A stretch of 64,000 nt of DNA from Leptospira fletcheri (GCF_004769195.1 NZ_RQET01000014.1:62001-126000), one strand, 5' to 3'. Shown: positions 54,801 through 64,000, counted from the stretch's first letter. Numbers and translations: made by a program. The notes: generated by a model from the letters alone, not told the origin.

Positions 54801-55529
54801 AGAAAAATCTATCCTTTCCGCGCAAGAACCGAGGACGACGGAAAAAGTCTCTCCGTCCTGAAGGAAGAGGAAGAACGAAAGAACCGACGTAACGAATTAA
54901 GAGCTTCGCTCATCGAATTTTCCAGAGTGGATTCGGAAGAACCCAAATACGAATTGATCCGTAAATGGAGAAGAGAACTCTCCCCTCACCTTTTAAGGGA
55001 AATGAAATTTTTCCGCGGTTGGGTCGAGTACATGGATTCGGATTTCGACAAGGCCCTGGTCGATTGGACGGGATTCGAAGACAAGGACGAATACTACAAC
55101 GCTACCCTAATGATGGGCAAAGGGAACGCGCTGCTGTATACCAAACAGACAAAGACCGCCTTAGGTTATTTTCTCAGGGTCAAAGAGGACATGGAGGAGA
55201 GAATTCCGGGAATGGGAACTCCCAAATCGGATGATCCGTACCACCAGGAAGTCTATCAAACACTTACCGCCGCCTACAATAATATAGGCGCGTGCTATGA
55301 AATTCTGGCCAGAAACGCGGGTCCCCAGCAGTCGGAATCCTACACGGCGGAGGCCCTACAGAATTACTGGAAAGCCGTGGAAACGGCCAGAAAAATCGGA
55401 GATTCGAGTGAAATCGCACTTTCCAATAAGGATCTACTCTTTAAACGGGAGGCTTTGCGCAGAAACCCGTTGTTGGAAGACTGGGTGGCTCCGACTTTGG
55501 AATCGATCCGAGACCTGGTAAGGAAATAA
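51819..55529 (+). CDS. Large membrane TPR protein with acidic DPF-repeat arm
   Basis: 1236 residues in three parts. Residues 1-400 are very acidic and disordered, with nine DPF motifs (near 119, 168, 196, 223, 246, 269, 307, 323, 337), each followed by Ala/Ser and Asp/Gly. Residues 405-470 form a small helical domain with hydrophobic heptads. One membrane helix lies at about 505-525 (VYTLAATLLFAFGAYFTYFGII). Residues 540-1236 are a long TPR solenoid (YYRRVFTDGESPYDEKATAGIGKIYYNRREFGKAASFYNRIVEANP and others). The arm is in the cytoplasm and the solenoid in the periplasm. Function unknown; a scaffold across the inner membrane is an inference. Confidence 0.75.
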   Translation: MAEPSSPEYSPQDLEQISSILDPLNRNPDASDDLNPMQPVFRDKMGFSMPISIGDEPENGEEGFSEEPSEEFGEGEEEGEETPRPSTGRPKPLSFSDEDDIDLDELLNQPASETAPSAEEDPFADMDSSPSETSEGEDFDFPAPEAEQEESSDFGEKPAATDDFGMGEGDPFSGLDSNQELDAPFDSPPSDDFQSAESDPFAGMDTGTGLEDFEATPTSPPLEEDPFAGLGEETTPASDFGGTDTEDPFADFDASAMESAPEDEFGLEEGDPFAAAPISEKETDFGDLGFDSSPEPSSFDSEPHQQESDPFSDFAPVSGTGSQDPFSDLSGATSLPEADPFADFASEPVSEMDLGGGPEGSDFTSFSPDLDAEGESDTETPSFEDDLRSLGGDEREELDKSLSDEELAIIQKEILRYPPLLRRTVIESIVQDKLSKKSQRDLLELIKVESSPEDVAAFLSSALGTSVSVVDKSGAYSADGVPIISSDPIFTKEGLVERRKRIRRTVYTLAATLLFAFGAYFTYFGIIRPKQASQHYESGLEQIREMGSKKILGQLGEEDRKRYLIQIESHFDKGAEILPNNLKYLNLYGIEYSRAGEYELAYEKLFGRIEPDLGFGPSTNSWSRRENAPLVRLASGENWNDKKLKRPLGVNQGKEGIRFLLDQEKNPRKVMTAGAFLVMRLKERIHDNDTYRNLGWFHSQITPDFAEPEGKRGKYKNDSLAVDYYRRVFTDGESPYDEKATAGIGKIYYNRREFGKAASFYNRIVEANPKSVTGQSGLVSTYIEMWKESGDPQFVLNHHRLLRGNLDMESDLPFFTMAKLASFYTSLDPEELRIKYNINPVDQVSGIEIEESALRLLDTIYRKSEEDERTKVEIEGKDYAEGYYQRGLYYLALKENVQARRFFEKAASLDGKHWLAVLELAEHSIRVGNFDEARALLKEAEERYDRSANWFGTRDEDETLYEGNPTRIHFDQGKIRYLSSAGLSNRESIKEFPGRKIYPFRARTEDDGKSLSVLKEEEERKNRRNELRASLIEFSRVDSEEPKYELIRKWRRELSPHLLREMKFFRGWVEYMDSDFDKALVDWTGFEDKDEYYNATLMMGKGNALLYTKQTKTALGYFLRVKEDMEERIPGMGTPKSDDPYHQEVYQTLTAAYNNIGACYEILARNAGPQQSESYTAEALQNYWKAVETARKIGDSSEIALSNKDLLFKREALRRNPLLEDWVAPTLESIRDLVRK

Positions 55530-55536
55530 CGACGAG

Positions 55537-56415
55537 CTATTTCCTTTTTTGGAAGAGGGATTTTACCCAGACGAAAAGGAAAAAACCGATCATCCTACTG
55601 AGTCGAATCAACCTCCAAGGCCGGACGAGGATCCGCCAAAACCAAGTGAGTCCTTTCAATTTAAAGAAATTCGGGGCCTTTCGGACTTTCCCGGAAAGGA
55701 TGTCCATGGCGCCGGCCACTCCGATCACCACCGCGTGACCGAAGAAAGCGGTGTTATTCTCGATCCAAATCTCCTGGTCCGGAAAATCCATTGCAAGAAA
55801 TATGATATTCGGACTGGTCTTTCGAATGGATTCCTTTACCAAAAGTTCCCGCTGAGTGTTCATGTATCCTGCGTGACGGCCCACGATTCGGACTCCCGGA
55901 AAATGTCTGGAAAGATTAAAATATACTTTTTCTATAATATCTTCTTTTCCGCCCAAGAGGAAAATGGAGTAATTGCGCAACTCGCATAACCGGACTAAGT
56001 CCATCATCAAAGCGATGGTCGGGATCCTTTCCTTGAGTTCGCCTCCCAGACGTCTAGCGGCCCATTGCAATCCGGCTCCCTCCGCCAGAATCAGGCTCGC
56101 TTTCTGCGCGATTCTGTGGAGTTTCTTCCCCTTGCGCAAAGCCATGGTCTTAACAGGGTCCAACAGAAGAACGTGATGGTAGTGATCCTTCTCCTCCATC
56201 AAATGATAGATTTTGGCCACCGCCTCATCCAGGCTCGCGTTCTCGAACGGAACGCCTAAAATGTCCGTCTTTTCCAGATTGTCTATATCTAGAGATTGAT
56301 AATCTAGAAGATAATCTCGGTCGTCTTTCGCAGAGAGGTGACGGATTTCCCCAGGTTGCTTCATACGGAGCATCCTGCTGGACATAATCTCTAAGTCAAT
56401 TGAAAGTTCGCTCAC
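55537..56415 (-). CDS. WecG/TagA/CpsF-family glycosyltransferase
   Basis: 292 residues from a GTG start. The family fold is read from [90 protein letters not shown] and [17 protein letters not shown]. These enzymes (UDP-ManNAc(A)-type transferases) act in surface polysaccharide or teichoic acid synthesis. The 55-residue N-terminal extension is not part of the core. It is read after thiE with an 11-base gap. Confidence 0.9.
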   Translation of the reverse strand: MSELSIDLEIMSSRMLRMKQPGEIRHLSAKDDRDYLLDYQSLDIDNLEKTDILGVPFENASLDEAVAKIYHLMEEKDHYHHVLLLDPVKTMALRKGKKLHRIAQKASLILAEGAGLQWAARRLGGELKERIPTIALMMDLVRLCELRNYSIFLLGGKEDIIEKVYFNLSRHFPGVRIVGRHAGYMNTQRELLVKESIRKTSPNIIFLAMDFPDQEIWIENNTAFFGHAVVIGVAGAMDILSGKVRKAPNFFKLKGLTWFWRILVRPWRLIRLSRMIGFFLFVWVKSLFQKRK

Positions 56416-56425
56416 ATTTTTGGAT

Positions 56426-57103
56426 CTATTCGTTTCCCACTTTCTCCAAGAGCCGAATAGAACGCAGAAAATCCTCAGGTTCGGAAGCTCCCGAGATCAT
56501 AGCCGCAAGAAAGTTCCCTTTTTCCAAAACGGCAGGGAGAGTCGAGGAATCGATTCCTCCGATAGGAGCCACTGGAATCCGGCTGATTTTCAAGGTTTCT
56601 CCCAGAATTTCGGATCCTAGCGTCGGACGGGCTCCTTCTTTAGAGGAAGTCGCAAACACCGGACCGAAGCCGGTATAGTCCCAGAATTCCTCCTCCAAGT
56701 TTGCAAGTTCTTCTAGCGTATGGGAAGAAGTCCCCAAAAATAAACCGCTTTCGGACAGACGTTTGCGCAGGAATCGATCCGAATTTTCATAGTCCTCCTT
56801 CCCGAGATGCAAACCGAAACAATGTAACTCGAAGGCAAGGTCGGCGTAGTCGTTTAAGATCAAAGGGAAATCCGGAAATTGTAGACGTAACTTTCTATAC
56901 AGATGGATGATATTCGGGATCGTTTCCTTTTTGGCACGGAGCTGATAAAAAGGAACATAGGAACGGTGGCGATTCCAAAGAGCCACCAATTCGGACGGAT
57001 CTTTTCCGAATTTTGTGCAATATTCCAAATCGAGAATAGGATAGATTCCCGGATCTCTCCAGAAAGAATTTCTCGGCCTTTTATGCATGGAAAGAATTTT
57101 CAC
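56426..57103 (-). CDS. thiE: Thiamine-phosphate synthase-like protein
   Basis: 225 residues from the GTG at 57103, which follows the GGGGGAGG site in the thiS end; an ATG at 57088 is the alternative. Family segments: [81 protein letters not shown] and [17 protein letters not shown], all of the TIM-barrel ThiE/TenI type. The thiS gene just upstream supports a thiazole/thiamine role. Confidence 0.82.
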   Translation of the reverse strand: MKILSMHKRPRNSFWRDPGIYPILDLEYCTKFGKDPSELVALWNRHRSYVPFYQLRAKKETIPNIIHLYRKLRLQFPDFPLILNDYADLAFELHCFGLHLGKEDYENSDRFLRKRLSESGLFLGTSSHTLEELANLEEEFWDYTGFGPVFATSSKEGARPTLGSEILGETLKISRIPVAPIGGIDSSTLPAVLEKGNFLAAMISGASEPEDFLRSIRLLEKVGNE

Positions 57104-57124
57104 GGGGGTTTTCAACCTCCCCCG
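57103..57124 (-). promoter_or_regulatory. Hairpin over the thiE ribosome site
   Basis: Arms CGGGGG and CCCCCG enclose a 10-base loop with AGG and the thiS stop codon. The Shine-Dalgarno-like GGGGGAGG is inside the structure and the GTG start is at its edge. The hairpin would couple thiE translation to passage of ribosomes through thiS. Confidence 0.5.
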
Positions 57125-57312
57125 ACAAATTTCAGAATTTCGATTCGATCTCCTTCTTGTAATTTCACTCCCGACCAACTCTCTCGTTTTATGATTTCCC
57201 CGTTTCTTTGGATTGCGACCATTTCGGGCTTCAGTCTAAGAGATTCCAATAAGGAGACTAGATCCGGGGAGGAAAGATCCCCGACCAAGATCCGCTTTCC
57301 GTTTACGAACAT
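57112..57312 (-). CDS. thiS: Sulphur carrier protein ThiS
   Basis: 66 residues from ATG 57312 (GAGG 8 bases upstream; ATG 57321 is less likely). A ubiquitin-like fold: FVNGKRIL at the start, VSLLESLRLKPEMVAIQRNGEII in the middle, and GDRIEILKFVGGG at the end. The Gly-Gly ending used for thiocarboxylation is present, here with one further Gly. It carries sulphur for the thiazole ring of thiamine. Confidence 0.9.
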   Translation of the reverse strand: MFVNGKRILVGDLSSPDLVSLLESLRLKPEMVAIQRNGEIIKRESWSGVKLQEGDRIEILKFVGGG

Positions 57313-57417
57313 ATCATGCACCTCGGTCTAATTCTGCTTCTATTCCGATCGAGAACGGAAACCCGTCGAATGTTTTTTAGTTTACCGTACCTTCCCGAGC
57401 GAAAACCTATTACATAT

Positions 57418-57756
57418 ATGGCCCTGCTTTTACGGATCCTTTTGATACTATCGGCGATTTTTTTAACTGCCTGCGAACACAAAGAAAGAGATATAAAAGG
57501 AACCGCAATGAACACGTATCTAGCGGGGTGCGTAGGCGGCGGTTATACCGCATGCAAACTGAATTGCGAAAACTTGTACGGCACTTCCGTTACTCCGGAC
57601 AATGCTCTGCAGATGAACACCTGTCTTTCCAACTGCAACACCGCTTGCAATATCTCCACTCTATGCCTCCAGCTCCAGCAAGCTTGTAAAAGGGATTGTG
57701 GAAGCAATTATACGAACTGCTTGTTGATCCTAGGCTCGAACGGCGTCGGAAAATAA
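57418..57756 (+). CDS. Small lipoprotein with repeated CX3C motifs
   Basis: 112 residues from ATG 57418; the frame is open further upstream but overlaps the thiS gene. Signal sequence with a good lipobox (LSAIFLTAC, cysteine at 19). The mature part has ten cysteines, most as CX3C pairs: CKLNC, CLSNC, CNTAC and CKRDC, as in helical hairpins closed by two disulphides. No family recognised. Confidence 0.7.
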   Translation: MALLLRILLILSAIFLTACEHKERDIKGTAMNTYLAGCVGGGYTACKLNCENLYGTSVTPDNALQMNTCLSNCNTACNISTLCLQLQQACKRDCGSNYTNCLLILGSNGVGK

Positions 57757-57759
57757 ATT

Positions 57760-58461
57760 CTAGCTTCTTCCTAGAAAAGCTCTAAAAAGAGAAGCCGCAT
57801 ATACTCCTGCGGTTTCGATCCTAAGAATCGAGTCTCCCGCGTTATAGTTCCGGATTTTTTCTCTTTCAAAAAGTTCCTTTTCCTCCGCCCGAAAGCCTCC
57901 TTCCGGCCCGATGATTAGGATCCGATTCCGGACAGAGTCGGGTCCTAAAAATTCCGTTCCTTCCGGATCCAGAACGATGAGCTCCGATCCCTCTTTCCGA
58001 CTTTCTTCCAAAAATGCGGAGAGTTCCAACGGACCGTGGATCGAAGGTAAAAACTCTCTACCGGATTGAGCACAAGCTTCGGCGGCCACCTTCCCCATTC
58101 TTTCCGGATTCAAATCCCTCCGATCCGAGTGGGCGAAATTCAGAAAGATGAATTTCGTAATTCCGAGTTCCGTTCCTTTTTGAATCAGCCATTCCAATCG
58201 ATTCCCTTTCGGAATCGCGGTGGCGATCACGGCGGGCCGAGAAAGATCTTGCTTGGTTTCGCTTTTTAGGAAGTGCCCTTTTGAAGAAGAGGTAGGGACT
58301 CGAAAAAAACAACTCAGTCCTCTGCCGTCCTTCAGGATTACGATTTTATCTTCCTGGAAAATTCTCAGGGCTTTGAGATGGGAAATCTCTTCCGGTAAAA
58401 GTTTTAGGTCCGCTTCCGGCAAAAAACCCGGTCTGAAAAAAACCGCTTCCGTCGACGACAT
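57760..58461 (-). CDS. rsmE: 16S rRNA m3U1498 methyltransferase RsmE
   Basis: 233 residues of the SPOUT class. An N-terminal PUA-like domain (LLPEEISHLKALRIFQEDKIVILKDGRGL) is followed by the knotted methyltransferase with AIPKGNRLEWLIQKGTELGI, the loop RILIIGPEGGFRAEEKELF and the ending LRIETAGVYAASLFRAF. It lies one base after the LolA-like gene stop. Confidence 0.94.
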   Translation of the reverse strand: MSSTEAVFFRPGFLPEADLKLLPEEISHLKALRIFQEDKIVILKDGRGLSCFFRVPTSSSKGHFLKSETKQDLSRPAVIATAIPKGNRLEWLIQKGTELGITKFIFLNFAHSDRRDLNPERMGKVAAEACAQSGREFLPSIHGPLELSAFLEESRKEGSELIVLDPEGTEFLGPDSVRNRILIIGPEGGFRAEEKELFEREKIRNYNAGDSILRIETAGVYAASLFRAFLGRS

Positions 58462-58462
58462 C

Positions 58463-59254
58463 TTAAAGTCGGTTCAGGTTTTCCAGTTCGAAGAGGGAAG
58501 GATCCGGTTTTACATCCCGATCCACTTCCGTATATTCTAAAACACTAATAGAACCCGTGTTCAAATCCAGCATTTCCAACCTACTCGCGAGATCTTCCTT
58601 CGTAACTTTCTGTTTGGCTTTTACCTTGATCGGACCGTATTTGATGTTTAAAGTCTTATATAAAACCCCGTCCTTATCGTGAAAATCCAAACGAATCGGC
58701 TTTAAGCTTTCGGGTTCCAACAATAGCACCAGCTTGGAATAAAAATAGGGAACGATGGGTCTCATCGCCACCCGTTTCATCTTTTTTCCACCCACTTCCA
58801 GATCGCTTTGGACGATCGGATTGTAGTTCGCCTGGTAGGAATTCCCGGAAAGGTCGACGAAACTGAATCCCGTACTCAGATGACTTTCGTACTTTTCTTC
58901 GTCGGTTTTTCGGAAGATTTTCCGCGAAAGCGCATTGAATGCGTAGATCAATTCTCCGTCTTCCTTGAAGAGAATTTTGTATTCCAGGCCGCGTCCCTTG
59001 CTTTCGAAAAGGGAGAGGGAATCCTCTCCTTTTCGGAACACGCTCATGTCCCAAGTCCAACTGTCCCCGGACCGCTTGATCAAAATCAGATTCGCCTTGA
59101 CCAATCCTTCCGTCTTCAGCAATGCCTGGTCCAGCCGCGCCACTAGTTCCTGCGCCACCCTGTTTTTTTCCGGGGAGGTCTGGGCATGGCTTATCCCAGA
59201 AGCCATGAGAACCAAAGCGGCTAAAGCGGCCAGTTTAGGACGGAATCTTTGCAA
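58463..59254 (-). CDS. LolA-like outer-membrane lipoprotein-sorting family protein
   Basis: 263 residues with a clear signal peptide ([18 protein letters not shown]). The rest fits the LolA/LolB-like half-barrel: an alternation of strands, [63 protein letters not shown] and [14 protein letters not shown]. The ending [13 protein letters not shown] is typical of the group. It is longer than LolA itself and may carry a different hydrophobic ligand. It is read with rsmE. Confidence 0.75.
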   Translation of the reverse strand: MQRFRPKLAALAALVLMASGISHAQTSPEKNRVAQELVARLDQALLKTEGLVKANLILIKRSGDSWTWDMSVFRKGEDSLSLFESKGRGLEYKILFKEDGELIYAFNALSRKIFRKTDEEKYESHLSTGFSFVDLSGNSYQANYNPIVQSDLEVGGKKMKRVAMRPIVPYFYSKLVLLLEPESLKPIRLDFHDKDGVLYKTLNIKYGPIKVKAKQKVTKEDLASRLEMLDLNTGSISVLEYTEVDRDVKPDPSLFELENLNRL

Positions 59255-59297
59255 TTCTACAGACCTCTTTCGGATCGGAGAAGGACCCAGTCGGAAT

Positions 59298-60824
59298 CTA
59301 TTCGGCCCTCAAACTGGGAGCGTTATAGGAATACAGGCTATGAACCGAACCCTGGGCCTGGGCGGATTCGCTTCTCCTTTCGAATCTCAGTTTTCCTTCT
59401 CTCAATCCCTTATGAAGTTCCTGGATGCTTTTATAGCCCATGTCCTGGAAGGAAAGCCGAATTCCTTGGCTTAAATAAGGAATAAAATTCAGAATGGAAC
59501 CCCTGTCTACTACGGAACCGCTCACCCCTTGGGCTACTTTGACCTTTTGCCCTTCGTTGAAATATCGTTTGTCTCCACCCGCTTTCATGGCTTCGATGCT
59601 GGCCATCCCTCTATACTTCTTGAGACGGATTCCGTTTTCATAGAAATATTCCCCGGGAGCCTCGTTCGTTCCGGCAAACATAAAACCCATCATACAGGCG
59701 GAAGCGCCGATCGCCAAAGCGTTCGCGATATCGCCTATATTGGAAATTCCACCGTCCGCGATTACGGGCACGTCGTGCTTCGCCGCATGGAAAGCGGTTT
59801 GATAGACCGCGGTTGCCTGAGCTCTACCGACCGCCATCGTATCCTGTGTGATGCAGATGGAACCGGGTCCCATACCGATCCTAAGTCCGTCCGCTCCAGC
59901 CTGGATGAGATTTTCCGCCTGCCCTCTAGTGACTACGTTTCCTCCCACTACTTCCAGATTCCGAAAATTCGCTTTGATGAATTTCAGCATCTCGATCTGG
60001 TATATGGAGTTTCCTTGGGCGGAATCGATGAAAATCACGTCGACCCCCGCTTCATACAGAGTCGCAACCCGATCTCTGGACTCGGGCAATGTGGATACGG
60101 CGGCACCGCAACGGAGTCGTTTGTTCTCGTCCTTGGAAGAGTCCGGAAAATCCTTGTTCTTCTTCAAGTCGGATCGACTTACCAAGGAAACCAACTTTCC
60201 GTCCTTGTCTATGATCGGGAGCTTCCCGATTTTTTCCTTTTTGATGATATCATTCGCTTCTTTTAAAGTGATTCCGGCTTTTCCAGTGATTACTTCGGTG
60301 GTCATCACCTTGTCCACAGTGATGCTCCTTTCCCGCTCGAAATCGATGTCTCGATTCGTCACGATCCCGATCAGCTTCGAGTTCCTGGTCCCGTCTTCCG
60401 TGATCGGAATCCCGGTAAATCCGTGTTTCTCTTTGATTCTGTCCAGATCGTGGATCGTATGTTTCGGACCTAAAACGACCGGATCCGTGATAAAACCGTT
60501 TTCGAAACGTTTCACTTTGGTGACTTCCGACACTTGTTGGTCGATCGTATTATTATAATGAATGATTCCGATTCCCCCCATCAACGCCTGAGCGATTGCC
60601 ATCGAGGATTCGGTAACCGTGTCCATAGGGGAACTTACGAAGGGACGTTTTAACCGGATTTTTTTTGTAAGCCTAGTTTCCAGTTCGACTTCGGAGGGAT
60701 GAAAATCGATAAAGCCGGGCAGGACCAAAAAGTCCCTGTACGTAAGCCCGATCTGCATGTTGAAAAGTTCTTCGCCCGAAAGGCCGTCTAAAAATTGGGA
60801 GTCGCGGTAAGATTGGTTTGACAT
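59298..60824 (-). CDS. guaB: Inosine-5'-monophosphate dehydrogenase
   Basis: 508 residues. Catalyses IMP to XMP, the rate-limiting step of GTP synthesis. N-terminal barrel half ([19 protein letters not shown]), two CBS domains at about 110-225, then the catalytic loop [17 protein letters not shown] with the active cysteine, the phosphate site [19 protein letters not shown], and the flap [19 protein letters not shown]. It precedes the LolA-like gene by 43 bases and is divergent from the DUF1577 gene. Confidence 0.96.
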   Translation of the reverse strand: MSNQSYRDSQFLDGLSGEELFNMQIGLTYRDFLVLPGFIDFHPSEVELETRLTKKIRLKRPFVSSPMDTVTESSMAIAQALMGGIGIIHYNNTIDQQVSEVTKVKRFENGFITDPVVLGPKHTIHDLDRIKEKHGFTGIPITEDGTRNSKLIGIVTNRDIDFERERSITVDKVMTTEVITGKAGITLKEANDIIKKEKIGKLPIIDKDGKLVSLVSRSDLKKNKDFPDSSKDENKRLRCGAAVSTLPESRDRVATLYEAGVDVIFIDSAQGNSIYQIEMLKFIKANFRNLEVVGGNVVTRGQAENLIQAGADGLRIGMGPGSICITQDTMAVGRAQATAVYQTAFHAAKHDVPVIADGGISNIGDIANALAIGASACMMGFMFAGTNEAPGEYFYENGIRLKKYRGMASIEAMKAGGDKRYFNEGQKVKVAQGVSGSVVDRGSILNFIPYLSQGIRLSFQDMGYKSIQELHKGLREGKLRFERRSESAQAQGSVHSLYSYNAPSLRAE

Positions 60825-60905
60825 TAGTGTACCTTACCTATTACATCAAAACGAAGCGAAAGGCTGGAATCAAGAGAATTTCCGCTCCTTGCACCTGAGA
60901 ATTGA

Positions 60906-62072
60906 ATGGAAAAGGTCGAACGTAAGCAAAGGGACCGCGAAATCATTGCAGAGCCTGAAAAAAAGCTCCATATCATCGGAAAATTCCTGTTAAAAAGCGA
61001 ACTTCTAGTTCGGGATACGGATTCCCACGATTCCGTCCAACTCCTCTCCGTCAGTAAAGACGCAAAAAAGATTCTCGTCCAAGGAAAAGCTCCCGAACAA
61101 TTCAAATTGAATTCCCATGTGGTTTTGTACAAACTCTTGGCCCGGTATTTGGAATTGGAATGCGAGGTTATAGACGAGCGCCCGAACAACCAGTATGTAA
61201 TGGAAGTGGAATCCGTGTCGATTGCGAGTCGGGAACGCCAATTTATGAGGATCAAGCCTCCCGACGGAACCGTCTGGATCACGAATTTACGCACCAGTAA
61301 GACCACCATCGACGCGAATCTATTCAATATCCCGACTTCGGTAAAAGTGAATTTTGCGGATTATGAACGGATCCTAAAACCGAAATTCGACATTCTGAAA
61401 ATCGACGTTTTCCGTTCCATAGGGGATAAATTCGACCTGGTCAAAAAAACCGGAAAGATTCTATACATACCAAATACCCAAAAACCGGAGAGTTATACCA
61501 CCTCCGATCCGAACGGATACATAGATTACGAGCACGAATTGGGGGATGAAGAGGACGTCCGCCGGAAAATCATCGAATATGCAAACCAGAAGATCAAATC
61601 GGAACTGATCGTCCCCGTCATTTATATCAACCACGATGAACAAGCGATCCCGATCGGATATGTTTTGGTCCAGAACCGGAATAAGGAAATCGACATTACC
61701 GAAGTGATGGAGATCAAAACTCTTACATTCGAGATGGTGGACCGGATCCGGGAATCGAACACAATTCTAGTCAAAGAGCGTTTTCCGGTTTTGGATCTCT
61801 CCACAGGGGGCCTTCGGGTTAAAATCAACCATCCGGATCTGAACGACGACCTGCCTCGCCGAGTAGGATTCACTTTCGACATCTTTTTTAAAATGCAGGC
61901 GCCCTTGACCGCCTACGGAGTGGTCCGCTCCGTTGCCAGAGATGCGGAGAACAATATGTATGTGGGAATATCCTTGGAAGGGAATTCGGCCCGTCCCGGA
62001 GAGAAAAAAAGATACCTAGACAACGTCAATCGCCTGATGGCGGATTTCGGCGCGAAAGTAAATCCGAGTTAG
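60906..62072 (+). CDS. DUF1577 protein with PilZ-like C-terminal domain
   Basis: 388 residues, a family seen mainly in Leptospira. The C-terminal part (about 285-385) has [20 protein letters not shown] and YVGISLEGN, as in PilZ domains. In a true cyclic-di-GMP site an RxxxR precedes D-X-S-X2-G; here the DLSTGGLRV half is present and the upstream arginines (VDRIRESN) are not in the exact spacing. Soluble, no membrane helix. Function unknown. Confidence 0.8.
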   Translation: MEKVERKQRDREIIAEPEKKLHIIGKFLLKSELLVRDTDSHDSVQLLSVSKDAKKILVQGKAPEQFKLNSHVVLYKLLARYLELECEVIDERPNNQYVMEVESVSIASRERQFMRIKPPDGTVWITNLRTSKTTIDANLFNIPTSVKVNFADYERILKPKFDILKIDVFRSIGDKFDLVKKTGKILYIPNTQKPESYTTSDPNGYIDYEHELGDEEDVRRKIIEYANQKIKSELIVPVIYINHDEQAIPIGYVLVQNRNKEIDITEVMEIKTLTFEMVDRIRESNTILVKERFPVLDLSTGGLRVKINHPDLNDDLPRRVGFTFDIFFKMQAPLTAYGVVRSVARDAENNMYVGISLEGNSARPGEKKRYLDNVNRLMADFGAKVNPS

Positions 62073-62089
62073 AAAAACTAGGGTCTCGG

Positions 62090-63745
62090 TCAAAACCCTT
62101 GGCCGAGTCCGCAGGTCGCATCGCTCGGAATTTCCTGCTGTTCTCTCTCGTCCATATATCGGGAAAGAAGTTGTTTGTTTCCTCCCAAATTTTCCCTTAG
62201 AATCTCTTCGAGACGATTTTTGGAAAAGAGATCCGGCGACTCGGTCAATAATTTAAGTTTTTCATAATATTCTTTCAGATTGGGATCCGCAATTCGATTC
62301 TCCCCGCTATCGATGGATTCCAAATAGCCCTCCGGTAAATTCCGTCCGAAATGACCGATACGCCAAGGGCGGGCCGATTTCAGTTTGCTCAATAAGGGAT
62401 CGGTCAACGCATACACGTCCACGATTTTCCTTTCCGGCCCGGAATAGTACCCGAAATATCCTACGTTCAAAGTAGCGCAGACGGAAAAACGGGACGGAGA
62501 GTTACTTTTGTCCTTTCTGTATTTTCTACCCTGCTCCGCCCAACCGTGATCCGGATATTCGGAAACGAAAAAGGATCGTAAAAAATTCGCATTCGGAAAA
62601 TACATGCTCTTCTCGTCCGCGATTTTACCGTCCATCCTAGCCCGGGAATAAGTCGTGGTCGTATACAAATACGAACGGGGATTCAGGACCATAAAAAGAA
62701 TAAAACATAAGAACCCGAATACCGCAACGGATCGATGACGGATTTTAGTTAAAACGAAGACCGCGGCTACGAACGGAAGAGAAACAAACCTTCCGGCCAT
62801 AAAATCGCCGCCGATCTTTAGGATGTAAATCAGATAAAAAAGAATTCCCAACAGCGGAAAAAGAAATTCCGGATTGAATCCTTTTTTCCGATTCGTAACG
62901 AGATATACGATCGAAAAAGCCAAGGCAAGGGCGGATACAGGATCCCAGAGGACGGAATTTCTCAAATACAAAAATCCTGAAAACCAGAGCTCTCCGGAAG
63001 GTACCCCGGTATTCAATTTCGCATATGCGGTGTTCGGAAACGGATAACCGTAATAGAGTAAGGAAAAAACGATCCATGCGAAAGCGGGTAAGAGTCCGAG
63101 ACTTCCCCATCCCATCCACCGAATCGTTTGTCCATTCTTGAAAGAAATAAGAAATAGCCAGGCGAGATAAGGGACTCCGAATAGAACCGTATCCTGTCGA
63201 TTTAAATATGCGAAAGAAAGAATCAATGCGAAGCCGAAAACGTCTTTTCCGTTCGGATTCGAAAGAAGCTTTTCCCCTTTCAGGAAAAGCAGGATCAAAA
63301 GTAGAAAAGAGGCGGGGTTTTCCAGACCGGAGGTGGAATAGTCGACAAAGGCGCGGCAAGAAACCAAAAGCAGAAGAATCCACGCAAATGTTTCCTGCTT
63401 CTCCGAGCGAGATCGAACAAGTAAAAAAGCGCTCCCAAAAATGCAGATCCAGGAAAGCAGGAGAGAGGCATAAAAAAGGGGAATTTTCAAGGCTCCGAAG
63501 AACGCGATGCCGAACATCCATAGAGGATGTGTATAGGCCTGGACCCTTTCGTACACGTTCCATCTCAATCCGAAACCGTTCAGAAAATTTTCCACGGTCC
63601 GAAAGGTGATATAAGAATCCTCTCCGACCCAGGAATTCATCAAAACCACATAACCGAACAAGATTACGGAAAAAGAATCGAGCCACTTTGCCCGGGACTG
63701 CGAGAAGATCCGATCCGAGATTTTATTCCAAAAAGACGATTCCAT
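62090..63745 (-). CDS. GT-C-type polytopic glycosyltransferase
   Basis: 551 residues with about ten membrane helices and a C-terminal soluble domain. The first loop, WVGEDSYITFRTVENFLNGFGLRWNVYERVQAYTHPLW, matches the acidic-site loop of lipid-linked-sugar transferases like mycobacterial AftB (ED-Y-TFR and G-R-YTHPLW). The catalytic acidic residues are in the GEDS motif. It likely adds a sugar to an envelope glycan outside the membrane; donor and acceptor are unknown. Confidence 0.75.
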   Translation of the reverse strand: MESSFWNKISDRIFSQSRAKWLDSFSVILFGYVVLMNSWVGEDSYITFRTVENFLNGFGLRWNVYERVQAYTHPLWMFGIAFFGALKIPLFYASLLLSWICIFGSAFLLVRSRSEKQETFAWILLLLVSCRAFVDYSTSGLENPASFLLLILLFLKGEKLLSNPNGKDVFGFALILSFAYLNRQDTVLFGVPYLAWLFLISFKNGQTIRWMGWGSLGLLPAFAWIVFSLLYYGYPFPNTAYAKLNTGVPSGELWFSGFLYLRNSVLWDPVSALALAFSIVYLVTNRKKGFNPEFLFPLLGILFYLIYILKIGGDFMAGRFVSLPFVAAVFVLTKIRHRSVAVFGFLCFILFMVLNPRSYLYTTTTYSRARMDGKIADEKSMYFPNANFLRSFFVSEYPDHGWAEQGRKYRKDKSNSPSRFSVCATLNVGYFGYYSGPERKIVDVYALTDPLLSKLKSARPWRIGHFGRNLPEGYLESIDSGENRIADPNLKEYYEKLKLLTESPDLFSKNRLEEILRENLGGNKQLLSRYMDEREQQEIPSDATCGLGQGF

Positions 63746-63790
63746 TTTATCTATTTTATCGATTCCTAAAATACTTGAAAATTTGTCCGC

Positions 63791-64000
63791 TCATTTCCAA
63801 GTTCCGACCTGGCCTTTCAATCGGTCCGACTTGATTTCCCGCAAATTTCCGAAAAATCTTCCCAGGATAGGATTCAGTTCTTCCTCGCGCCAGATCGTTT
63901 TTCTGACACTTTCCGCCAACGCAGGATTGGAGGCGAGCACGGTTTTCATTCTAGGATCGATCCGATCCATATCCGTCTGGAAAAAAGCGACCTTGCTTCC
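63791..64000 (-). CDS. C-terminal fragment of an unidentified protein (cut by window edge)
   Basis: The minus strand has an open frame from the right edge to a TGA at 63793-63791. It encodes at least 69 residues, including AFFQTDMDRIDPRMKTVL and ELNPILGRFFGNLREIK, soluble and charged. It ends 45 bases ahead of the GT-C start. The rest of the gene lies outside the window; no family recognised. Confidence 0.6.
   Translation of the reverse strand, partial: GSKVAFFQTDMDRIDPRMKTVLASNPALAESVRKTIWREEELNPILGRFFGNLREIKSDRLKGQVGTWK

Noticed and set aside
57322..57420. TPP riboswitch ahead of thiS
   Set aside because: The conserved CUGAGA and ACCUGA elements are not found in the roughly 100 bases upstream on the minus strand.

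Overview
The window is chromosomal DNA of a Leptospira-type spirochaete. The evidence is a combination of families that are characteristic of that genus: a SpiroCoCo coiled-coil giant, a DUF1577/PilZ-like protein, a short histone-fold protein, an LmtA-like lipid A phosphate methyltransferase candidate, permissive spirochaetal lipoproteins and many short-overlap operons with TTG starts. The species cannot be fixed from sequence alone. I see no rRNA, tRNA, CRISPR array, insertion sequence, prophage or integrase-flanked island. The region reads as an ordinary, densely coded core chromosome in which nearly every base belongs to a gene.

Layout. Positions 1-8000 (minus strand): recN, exbB-exbD, bamA (Omp85) and a UvrD/PcrA helicase cut by the left edge. 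Positions 8300-10430 (plus): a stand-alone GHKL ATPase overlapping an SDR oxidoreductase, then a cysteine-free ArsR-type regulator with a good promoter. Positions 10440-15430 (minus): queG, mutY, ubiD-like and hldD. Positions 15430-21560: a small orphan gene, then, on the minus strand, a SpiroCoCo protein followed by a histone, methionine aminopeptidase and DUF350 membrane protein cluster. Positions 21600-28040 (plus): a methyltransferase, a STAS protein, a four-gene Gld-like ABC export system and an isoprenylcysteine-methyltransferase-type membrane enzyme. Positions 28070-32150: a PpiD-like protein coupled to CheX, with Leptospira-type membrane and TPR proteins on the other strand. Positions 32600-40690 (plus): a full cbb3 oxidase operon, ccoN-O-Q-P then ccoG-H-I-S plus a TauE/UreH-like protein. 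Two of its genes (ccoQ, ccoS) are very short. Positions 40800-48900: FapA/DUF342, a Cys-rich lipoprotein, an RsbW-type ATPase, xerD, a TPR protein, and an O-acyltransferase (MBOAT) flanked by two SGNH proteins. Positions 49000-57760: trxB with a palindromic PerR/Fur-type operator, an EF-hand-like protein, a tandem CBM48 protein, a 1236-residue TPR protein with DPF repeats, wecG/tagA, thiE, thiS and a CX3C lipoprotein. Positions 57760-64000: rsmE, a LolA-like protein, guaB, DUF1577, a GT-C glycosyltransferase and a protein fragment cut by the right edge.

The main points of interest are four. The bacterial histone gene has a structured leader and is translationally coupled to map. A 19-base perfect palindrome lies in the trxB promoter. 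The cbb3 operon has a single-haem CcoP, matching CcoQ/CcoS tails, an FNR-like box and an internal hairpin that separates structural from assembly genes. The large TPR protein carries nine DPF motifs in an acidic cytoplasmic arm. All functions are assigned by reading motifs in the sequence. No database search was run.
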